Source: CAZMOK01 sp964567785
GTDB lineage: Bacteria; Bacteroidota; Bacteroidia; Bacteroidales; JAGOPY01
Assembly: GCA_964567785.1 (NCBI GenBank)
Contig: CAZMOK010000074.1
Coordinates: forward strand, 1-12,585
Length of the DNA stretch: 12,585 nucleotides
Reading direction: 5' to 3'
The notes under the pieces were generated by a model. It made no database searches and was not told the origin of the DNA. It was given only the letters and a program-made list of their open reading frames with translations. Below, piece after piece: positions 7,210 through 12,585 of this stretch. Each line of letters starts with the position of its first letter. Position 1 is the stretch's first letter. Position numbers and translations under genes: made by a program.

Positions 7210-8481
7210 CTACTGTGCGGGCAGGTGAACATTCCATGCAATGCCCAGTCCCAGGCCCGACCATGCCCTTTTCACATCATTTGTCTTGTCTTTTCTTGAG
7301 AGGCCGTTGTAATTGATGTAAGGTGTTATACATGATTTCCCGGTGATGAAGTAATTATAGCCAATCCCCACAGTGTAGCTTAGGCGGCTGTAGTTGGTGG
7401 TTGCTTCCTCGGCCATGTCCTCGATTTTTCTTTGCTGTGTTCCGAAACCAATGCCTGCATCAAGGAAAAGGTTTCGCAGGGCCTTGTCATCTACCGGCAG
7501 GTTCACCATAGCTTTCGGCATAATATCGAAATACCAGGAACTAAAATTATAATCATAATCCTTCTGCTTTTCATTGGAAATGTTGAAACCCAGCCCAAGT
7601 CCTACCGCAACGTTGTCGATCACATAATAATAACCATTGGCCGACAGGCCTGAATTGGTGAAGCCGTATTTATCTTCCATTTCTTCGCCCATTTCACCGG
7701 GATAGGTGTCTTTCGCAGTTCCGGTATTCAGGTAGAAATTTGTACGGGAGCCGATAACTGTGGTGCTTTGCCTGTACCTGTCGGCAGGCCTTGAGAAATC
7801 ATTCCCGATATCGCAGAAGTAATCATCGCACCTGAAGAACAGATCGAGGTTTAAGCCTACGAAAAGGCCGCTCTCCGTATATTTCCAGTCCTGGTCCTTT
7901 TCGTTGCACGAGGAGAACTGGTATCCTATCTCAGGAGAGAAATAAAAATTGTTGTCGATCCTGATCGGGCTGATCAGTGAGGCTTTAAGATCTAAGAGGT
8001 TTTCTGAATAATCGGAAGTGTATTCAGAACCGCCTCCTTTTTCGAATTTGAAATTATATTTTCCTATTCCGGCACTGATCTTTCCCATCAGGTTGAAATT
8101 ATTAAAATGCTGGCCATAGGCCACGTTAACAAAGAATTGGGTTTCCGCATCACGTGAGATATCATCACCAATATCTTTACTCCTGTAGCAATCCCTGTAA
8201 ATACGGGCTCCCACGGCCAGGTTGTCGATCACGAAGTAGTCGGCCTCAATATCCAGGTTGCCATCTGTGTAGTTTTCAGATTTTTCACCGTTAACCTTTT
8301 CACTGCCGAACTCACCGCCGAGTACCTGTTTAAGGTCATAGCGCCAGGTCCCCTGGCTGAAGGGCTGGATTTCTTCTGAACTTACAGATGAAACTGCAAT
8401 GGGGACATCTTTCTTTTGAGCAAAGATGGTTGATGAGAAAACTGCACACAGAACAAGCAGAATTAACCTTATTGTTTTCAT
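7210..8481 (-). CDS. Outer-membrane beta-barrel protein with internal tandem duplication
   Basis: The protein is 423 aa with a clear signal peptide (MKTIRLILLVLCAVFSSTIFA, cleavage near 21-22). The rest alternates hydrophobic and polar residues with many aromatic and Gly residues, as in OMP_b-brl-type barrels. It is made of two related halves: residues 82-94 (YFVIDNLAVGARI) match 286-298 (YYVIDNVAVGLGL), an offset of about 204. Both halves continue through glycine-rich strands (GKISAGIGKY, DAGIGFGTQQ) to a closing strand (GLFVGLNLDLFF at 205-216; GLGLGIAWNVHL at 409-420). Each half alone is about the size of a small 8-stranded barrel, so the product is either two linked barrels or one fused larger barrel. 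It has several Cys (98, 192, 218, 223, 384) and does not end in the usual C-terminal Phe. Substrate and role are unknown. No promoter close to consensus is visible upstream. Confidence 0.8.
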   Translation of the reverse strand: MKTIRLILLVLCAVFSSTIFAQKKDVPIAVSSVSSEEIQPFSQGTWRYDLKQVLGGEFGSEKVNGEKSENYTDGNLDIEADYFVIDNLAVGARIYRDCYRSKDIGDDISRDAETQFFVNVAYGQHFNNFNLMGKISAGIGKYNFKFEKGGGSEYTSDYSENLLDLKASLISPIRIDNNFYFSPEIGYQFSSCNEKDQDWKYTESGLFVGLNLDLFFRCDDYFCDIGNDFSRPADRYRQSTTVIGSRTNFYLNTGTAKDTYPGEMGEEMEDKYGFTNSGLSANGYYYVIDNVAVGLGLGFNISNEKQKDYDYNFSSWYFDIMPKAMVNLPVDDKALRNLFLDAGIGFGTQQRKIEDMAEEATTNYSRLSYTVGIGYNYFITGKSCITPYINYNGLSRKDKTNDVKRAWSGLGLGIAWNVHLPAQ

Positions 8482-8691
8482 GATTCATTTTTTTTGATCC
8501 GGAATGTTACCAGAAAGAGTTTGACAGAAATAAAATTACAACATTTCAACCCTGAAAGAAAATAATCAACCCGTTTTGTGGAGTTTTTAACGTTCTGTTA
8601 ACAGGCTGATGAATAATACATTAATTAGGCATAGAGTTTAATTCGATGATTTCACTGGCAAGGAAAAACACCTGTCATTTCATAAAAAACA

Positions 8692-8723
8692 CTTGCATAA
8701 TAGCCTGAAATTCATTAAATTTA
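8692..8723 (+). promoter_or_regulatory. Bacteroidota-type promoter for the PP2C gene
   Basis: CTTG (8692-8695), 20 bp, then TAAATTTA (8716-8723): one mismatch in each element. The inferred transcription start falls at or next to the ATG at 8728, so the transcript would be leaderless or nearly so. Confidence 0.5.
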
Positions 8724-8727
8724 GTAT

Positions 8728-9459
8728 ATGGCAGAAGAATGGAAAATACAATATGCCACAGGTAAAGGGAACAGGGAGCACAATGAGGACAGGCACCTTG
8801 CACAGGTTTTTGACGGTGGCCGGCTCCTTTTGGTTGTCTGCGACGGGATGGGCGGCCATAATTTCGGCCGTGTAGCAGCGGAACTGGCTGTCAGGACGGT
8901 CAAGATCTATTTTATTTCGCATGTCCTCAGGCATAAAGACGACCAATACTGTGATGACCTGATCAACAGCCTTGAATACACTTTCAGCGCTTTCATACGG
9001 GAGAATCCGAAATTCAAGGGTATGGGCACCACCCTTGCGATGGCTTATGCCGGTAAAAAGCACGTATGTTGCTTATGGGCCGGTGATTCAAGGATCTACT
9101 ACTTTAGGAAAGGGAAGATTGAATTTATAAGCAGCGATCATAACCTTGCAACGGAGCTGGTGAATGAAGGATTGATAAAAAAGGGCACCCTGGAATATGA
9201 GTCAAGGAAAGGCACTCTGACCAATTGCATTATGGGCTCACACCGTCCGTCGGGGCATTCGTATCACGAAATAAAAAGTGTTCGGAGAAACGACCGTATC
9301 CTGGTATGCAGCGACGGTGTAACCGACCTGCTTGATAAGGAAGAGATTTCTAAACGTATTGCCGGGGAAGAACTCGGGAAAGCTGCCGGTTACCTTGAGG
9401 CACTGTGCCGGCAGCGCAGCGACGACAACTGGACCTTTATAATTGCTGAAAAGGCCTGA
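8728..9459 (+). CDS. PP2C-family Ser/Thr protein phosphatase
   Basis: The protein is 243 aa, the normal size of a minimal bacterial PP2C (Stp/PrpC-like) catalytic domain, cytosolic and with no extra domains. All key motifs are present: GNREHNED (14-21), CDGMGGHNFG (38-47), GMGTTLA (98-104), WAGDSRIYYFR (117-127), SSDHNLATELV (135-145), CSDGVTDLL (194-202) and SDDNWT (231-236). Together they give the metal-binding Asp set D21, D39, D196 and D233, so it should be active. PP2C enzymes remove phosphate from Ser/Thr and usually oppose Hanks-type kinases or anti-sigma regulators; none is seen nearby. The ATG at 8728 is preceded immediately by a promoter. The convergent neighbour, a receiver-like protein, ends 5 bp beyond this stop with no terminator between them, so the two transcripts may overlap. 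Confidence 0.93.
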   Translation: MAEEWKIQYATGKGNREHNEDRHLAQVFDGGRLLLVVCDGMGGHNFGRVAAELAVRTVKIYFISHVLRHKDDQYCDDLINSLEYTFSAFIRENPKFKGMGTTLAMAYAGKKHVCCLWAGDSRIYYFRKGKIEFISSDHNLATELVNEGLIKKGTLEYESRKGTLTNCIMGSHRPSGHSYHEIKSVRRNDRILVCSDGVTDLLDKEEISKRIAGEELGKAAGYLEALCRQRSDDNWTFIIAEKA

Positions 9460-9464
9460 TCTTC

Positions 9465-9953
9465 CTAATTTCCTGAGAAATAAAGATTATTGGTTGCTGT
9501 TTTGCTGAGGTTTTTATTGAAAGAACTGGGAGCGGATTGAATAATTCCCTTCAGGTCTTCTGAAATGAAGTTCTGGTCATGGGCCACATCCATCAGGCCG
9601 TGAATGAATTCTTCCTGGCCGGTACCGGGGTTAAAAAATCCACATACCCCGGCATCCATAAGGGTGAGTATCTGTTTTTGCTTTTTGTTGCTACAGAAAG
9701 CTGCTATCCTGATGTTATGGTGGTGGGTAAGGAACCCCTCTATTTCAGTTTTGCTGATATGCTGCAACCATTTGCACTGGGTGATGACAACAAATTGTTC
9801 TTTAGTGTTGTCTGTAAAACCGTTCAGTTCATTCCAGTCCCTGCATATCCCCACAAGTATGATATTTACAAAACCTTTCGACCAGGATTTGATTCCTTCA
9901 ATAAACACTTCACTCGAGTCAGCAATCACAAGATGAATCGTTGACTTCATCAT
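9465..9953 (-). CDS. Stand-alone degenerate NarL-like receiver domain (pseudo-receiver), no output domain
   Basis: The protein is 162 aa. The pattern is that of a NarL/FixJ receiver: IHLVIADSS at 6-14, a hydrophobic strand FVVIT at 54-58, IRIAAFCSN at 81-89, and AGVCGFFNPGTGQEEFIHGL at 101-120, which parallels the usual AGAxGYLLKDxxxEELxxAI. Every residue needed for phosphotransfer is altered. Of the acidic pair only Asp12 remains (Ser13), the phosphoacceptor Asp position is Thr58, the switch Thr/Ser is Cys87 and the conserved Lys is Pro109. The LuxR-type DNA-binding domain is missing; only about 25 polar residues follow. It may act by binding a partner, or it may be a decaying paralogue. A near-perfect promoter with a 120-nt leader argues that it is expressed. 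Tandem ATGs lie at 9953 and 9950. Confidence 0.75.
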   Translation of the reverse strand: MMKSTIHLVIADSSEVFIEGIKSWSKGFVNIILVGICRDWNELNGFTDNTKEQFVVITQCKWLQHISKTEIEGFLTHHHNIRIAAFCSNKKQKQILTLMDAGVCGFFNPGTGQEEFIHGLMDVAHDQNFISEDLKGIIQSAPSSFNKNLSKTATNNLYFSGN

Positions 9954-10079
9954 TATGCCAGGTTAATTATTATTAATCAAAATAACCCATTGACCCTTAA
10001 CCGGATGAGGAAAAACCAATATTCAGAATAAGCAGTGGAGACTGGCGTAGTTCTTCATGATTTCGGGTTTTTGGGTATT

Positions 10080-10112
10080 CAAAGCTAAGGAAATTATGAT
10101 GCTTTTTCCAAA
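10080..10112 (-). promoter_or_regulatory. Strong Bacteroidota-type promoter for the pseudo-receiver gene
   Basis: On the minus strand TTTG (10112-10109), 21 bp, then TAGCTTTG (10087-10080): both elements match consensus exactly. The inferred start near 10073 leaves a leader of about 120 nt before the ATG at 9953, long compared with the other genes here. Confidence 0.65.
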
Positions 10113-10234
10113 TAAACACCAAATTAATAATGAAATTTTTTAGATATTTAAAAGAATTCTACGGAAAACTGGTATTAAGGTGTTATTGTAATATCGTTAA
10201 ATCGTTACATGTATATGGGCGTTTGAGTTTAAAA

Positions 10235-10269
10235 ATTGTCTCTATTGTCAAATTGTCTCAATTGTCTGA
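10235..10269. repeat. Short tandem repeat of ATTGTC units
   Basis: Four units beginning ATTGTC start at 10235, 10244, 10252 and 10261, spaced 9, 8 and 9 bp. It is the first of three repeat blocks in this intergenic region. Confidence 0.7.
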
Positions 10270-10289
10270 ATTTTTTCTCACAGGTTATT

Positions 10290-10319
10290 CGTGAATCGTG
10301 AGTCGTGAGTCGTGAATCG
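10290..10319. repeat. Heptanucleotide tandem repeat CGTGARTx4
   Basis: Four exact 7-bp units in a row: CGTGAAT (10290-10296), CGTGAGT (10297-10303), CGTGAGT (10304-10310) and CGTGAAT (10311-10317), then CG. The units differ only at one position, in the symmetrical order A, G, G, A. Confidence 0.85.
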
Positions 10320-10349
10320 AAATATCTCATTTTAATAAACCGGATGCCA

Positions 10350-10411
10350 ACTGCCAAACTGACCCAACTGACTTGACTGACCGACTGATGACTGACGACT
10401 GATGACTGATG
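10350..10411. repeat. ACTG-based repeat grading into heptamer GACTGAY array
   Basis: Eight ACTG words occur here. The right half is a regular 7-bp array: GACTGAT (10383-10389), GACTGAC (10390-10396), GACTGAT (10397-10403) and GACTGAT (10404-10410). A further GACTGAC at 10375-10381 is out of register by one base. The left half is looser (ACTGCC, ACTGACC, ACTGACT). Confidence 0.8.
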
Positions 10412-10483
10412 ATCGTGCATTGCGGCCATGCCGCCATGAATTAAGGCGTTGCAGTGATGGCCTGATAACAGGATATTTTCCTT

Positions 10484-10491
10484 TATATTTG
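10484..10491 (+). promoter_or_regulatory. -7 element upstream of the T9SS cargo gene
   Basis: TATATTTG is a perfect TAnnTTTG. A -33 element is poor: only CCTG ends at 10464, 19 bp upstream. The inferred start near 10498 leaves a leader of about 26 nt to the ATG at 10524. Confidence 0.4.
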
Positions 10492-10523
10492 AATAATCTG
10501 TATATATATTAAACAATGATCCT

Positions 10524-12381
10524 ATGAAATTCTTTTCTGCGATCTTATTGGTATTGGTTTTTATTGAATTCACTGCAGGGCAGGTATTTNNNNNNNNNNN
10601 NNNNNNNNNNNNNNNNNNNNNNNNNNNNNNNNNNNNNNNNNNNNNNNNNNNNNNNNNNNNNNNNNNNNNNNNNNNNNNNNNNNNNNNNNACCCGGTCGCA
10701 GGAAGGATGGCACCCGGTTTGGGAAATTGATATTGAAAGAGATGTCGGGCCTGTTGAGTATGAAGTGCTCATTTCAAATGAAGATACCCCAAGCCATAAT
10801 TTCCGGTTTTCATTCTATCTTACAGGTGATATGGAAAGCATAAACAACTGGTACCTCGACAATGTACTGCTTTTCTACCCTGAGCATCCCGACTGCAAAC
10901 TGGAGACCATTTTTACTCCTGCCCAGGTGGAGTGCCCGTGGCCGGTAAAAGGAAGGATAAGGAACCTTGGCAACACGATAGTGGACAATGTAAGCGTCTC
11001 GTTCGAATCGTACAGTGGTGTGGTCCACGATTCAACATTCTCAGGGCTGGACCTGGGATTATTTGAAAGCTTTGTGTTTGAGTTCGACCGGTGGTGGGTA
11101 AGCCCGATGGGGACCTATGAACTGGAAGTGAGCATCGACGGGGTAAACGGGTCTCCGGACTGGAAACCCCATAACGATACACTGTCGAAGGATATCGAGT
11201 TCCTGGTCATTCCCTTTCAGCGGAGGCCCTGCTATGAGGAATTTACGAGCAGCACTTGTTCGGCATGCCCTATCCTGAACACAGTGTTTGTTCCGTGGTG
11301 CGAGGAGCACCCTGATATCGTGCTCATAAAGTACCAGATGCCATGGCCCGGAAGCGGCGATCCGTATGCCGTCGCCGAATGCACTGTCAGGGGTGAATAC
11401 TATGGTGTTAACGGCATACCGAGATTGTTCTGCAACGGGGAACTGGCAGCGAACGTGGACATAGGAGATGTACAGGAATCATACGACAGCGCCGTGATAC
11501 TCAATTCACACTGTGAGATCCTGTCGACCTACTCAATTATAGGCAACTACATCGACATTGAAACCAATATTCTGGCATACCAGGCTGCACTCGACGTGAA
11601 AGTGCATACAGCAGTGGTGGAGAGGGTGACCACCGGGAATGCCACCTCTAACGGGGAGACCGAATTCCATAATGTCCTCATGGACATGTACCCCGACGGG
11701 CAAGGGGAAGAGACCGATCTCCACAAGTACCTACCTTTCAACCAGTCGTTTTTCGAAGATCTATCAGAAACGAACATCGAAGAATATGATGACCTCCTGG
11801 TGGCTGTATTCATCCAGGATATCAACACAGGTGAGATCCTCCAGGCCGATTATGCGACCAAAGACGCAACGTATTCATCAGAAGCCCGCCTGGAAACCAT
11901 CACCCTTGATGGGGACGCCCTTGAAGGGTTCGATCCCGAAACCTACGATTATGAGGTCACACTTCCACCGGGGCTGGCTGAAACACCGGTGGTGAACGGG
12001 ATCCCGATGCACGACAGTGCCCGGGTACTGGTCAACCAGGCTTTCAGCATCCCGGGACATGCTTCCATTCTCGTTTTCCCTGAAGACAGGGGTTCATTTG
12101 AAAGATATCTGGTTCATTTTGATTTCTATACAGAAATAGAGCAGACTGTTTTTTCAGACATCCGGGTATATCCCAATCCTTTTACAGACCACCTGCATAT
12201 TGAAGGCATGGAAAACGGCACTGTGAGGATCTGTACACTTGACGGGAAGGAGGTTTATTCCAATCCATTACAGAATAATGGGGTAATGGACATTTCACAC
12301 CTTGGCGGAGGGGTGTACCTGGTGATAGTGGAACAGGACAGCGGGCGGAAAAAGGTGTTTAAGGTGATGAAATCAATGTAG
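10524..12381 (+). CDS. T9SS-exported Omp28-like thioredoxin-fold protein, interrupted by gap
   Basis: The true start is the ATG at 10524: it encodes a typical signal peptide (MKFFSAILLVLVFIEFTAG, cleaved before QVF) running into the gap at 10590. The apparent start at 10564 is a TTG in another frame, an artefact of the filler length. After the gap 563 residues are visible. They comprise a beta-sandwich end (NWYLDNVLLF, 53-62), a CARDB/Ig-like domain (about 68-172), and a thioredoxin-like Omp28 domain (about 180-392) with CSAC (190-193) and a cis-Pro loop GIPRLF (242-247). A cadherin-like sandwich follows (401-478, FDPETYDYEV), then a type A T9SS sorting domain (490-563) with VYPNPF and GGGVYLV. 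The protein should be exported across the outer membrane and either anchored to the surface or released. CxxC with a cis-Pro suggests thiol-disulfide chemistry, but activity is unproven. Substrate is unknown. Confidence 0.88.
10590..10689. other. Assembly gap (100 N) inside the T9SS cargo gene
   Basis: Exactly 100 N. Since 66 coding bases precede the gap and the downstream frame begins with its first base, the true length should be a multiple of three, not 100. Confidence 0.95.
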
Positions 12382-12409
12382 GTTAACAAAAGCAGACCTA
12401 TCCTTAACC

Positions 12410-12440
12410 AAAAAAACGCCCGCTTCGATAAACGGGCGTT
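12410..12440 (-). terminator. Intrinsic terminator of tRNA-Cys
   Basis: A perfect 8-bp stem (AACGCCCG 12415-12422 with CGGGCGTT 12433-12440) surrounds a 10-nt loop. On the minus strand the stem ends into seven T (12416-12410). It lies 7 bp past the tRNA 3' end. It may also slow plus-strand transcription from the T9SS gene, though that side has only a weak T-rich tail. Confidence 0.88.
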
Positions 12441-12447
12441 GTCTCCG

Positions 12448-12518
12448 AGGTACCGAGCGGATTCGAACCGCTGTAGGCGGTTTTGCAGACCGCTGCCTAG
12501 CCACTCGGCCACGGTACC
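12448..12518 (-). tRNA. tRNA-Cys(GCA)
   Basis: A full cloverleaf can be folded on the minus strand. The acceptor stem GGTACCG pairs with CGGTACC. The D arm (12495-12509) has a 3-bp stem, and the anticodon arm GCGGT/ACCGC carries loop CTGCAAA. The anticodon GCA is at 12486-12484 and the T arm is AGCGG-TTCGAAT-CCGCT. Length is 71 nt with discriminator U, as expected for tRNA-Cys. The CCA end is not encoded (CTC follows). A frame crossing this gene on the same strand is spurious. Confidence 0.97.
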
Positions 12519-12532
12519 GTGAAAGGGGAGCA

Positions 12533-12548
12533 CAAAAGTACAAAATTA
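12533..12548 (-). promoter_or_regulatory. Two overlapping-register -7 elements upstream of tRNA-Cys
   Basis: On the minus strand TAATTTTG (12548-12541) and TACTTTTG (12540-12533) stand back to back and both match TAnnTTTG. The first has only a weak -33 (AATG, 20 bp upstream); the second has none. Starts near 12535 or 12526 would give a short 5' leader for RNase P to remove. Confidence 0.4.
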
Positions 12549-12585
12549 TTTATGTTATCCCTCATTTTCATTGTTCATAACACCC

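Larger units (their letters stand above)
9954..10523. other. 570-bp intergenic region with repeat blocks and two promoters
   Basis: It lies between the divergent pseudo-receiver and T9SS-protein genes. It holds the pseudo-receiver promoter and leader on the left, an AT-rich stretch (about 10113-10234), three short-repeat blocks (10235-10411), a small GC-rich hairpin (GCGGC 10422-10426 with GCCGC 10430-10434) and the T9SS-gene promoter on the right. An open minus-strand frame over the repeats has a composition dictated by them and is not a credible gene. Confidence 0.6.

Noticed and set aside
9465..9540. Remnant LuxR-type HTH at the end of the pseudo-receiver
   Set aside because: NLSKTATNNLYFSG faintly recalls the start of an HTH, but only a few residues remain before the stop and the PP2C gene occupies the next bases, so there is no room for a remnant.
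10290..10411. CRISPR array
   Set aside because: Units are 7 bp and directly adjacent with no spacers, and there are no cas genes.
10229..10573. 114-codon minus-strand frame over the repeat blocks
   Set aside because: Its sequence is dictated by the repeats (recurring SHQS and HDSR), it extends into the start of the plus-strand gene, and there is no family resemblance.
10564..10730. TTG-started frame at 10564 and the short frame 10524-10730 as separate genes
   Set aside because: Both frames run across 100 filler N. The signal peptide at 10524 and the body after 10690 fit one gene once the gap length is treated as unknown.
12255..12533. 92-codon minus-strand frame
   Set aside because: It is a translation of tRNA-Cys, its terminator and antisense of the T9SS sorting domain.

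Overview
The window looks like a draft (gapped) scaffold of a Bacteroidota bacterium, plausibly a free-living or environmental member of the Bacteroidia. Three things support this: a secreted protein ending in a type IX secretion (T9SS) sorting domain, several promoters of the Bacteroidota type (TTTG, about 20 bp, then TAnnTTTG) at gene starts, and Bacteroidota-style families (MacB/FtsX-like permease with no ATPase beside it, LiaF-like protein, tandem universal stress protein). Three runs of exactly 100 N (3120-3219, 6290-6389, 10590-10689) are assembly gaps of unknown true size. Each one breaks a gene, so naive ORF calls across them are wrong.

Left part (1-7210). A plus-strand metallo-beta-lactamase-fold hydrolase overlaps by 23 bp the 3' end of a minus-strand envelope protein (signal peptide, LysM-like domain, beta-rich region, three C-terminal membrane segments). 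To its right, all on the minus strand, are a TylF-like O-methyltransferase (5' end lost in a gap), a LiaF-like membrane protein with an FGG-repeat solenoid, an FtsX/MacB-type ABC permease (N-terminus lost in a gap) and a tandem universal stress protein (C-terminus lost in the same gap). The permease and stress protein appear as one 1002-codon frame only because the filler N happens to keep frame.

Middle (7210-9960). A minus-strand outer-membrane beta-barrel protein contains an internal duplication. A PP2C phosphatase follows on the plus strand, and 5 bp after its stop comes the convergent end of a stand-alone NarL-like receiver domain that has lost every phosphorylation residue and has no output domain.

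Right part (9954-12585). A 570-bp intergenic region carries three blocks of short tandem repeats, two with a strict 7-bp period. It precedes a gene for a T9SS-exported, multidomain Omp28-like protein with a thioredoxin-fold CxxC and cis-Pro. The window ends with a minus-strand tRNA-Cys(GCA), its strong intrinsic terminator and its promoter.

Most of the window is ordinary envelope and stress housekeeping, and I see no clear multi-gene novel system. The most unusual items are the inert pseudo-receiver facing the PP2C phosphatase, the heptanucleotide repeat region, the duplicated barrel, the metal-ligand substitutions in the MBL hydrolase and the LysM/three-TM envelope protein.
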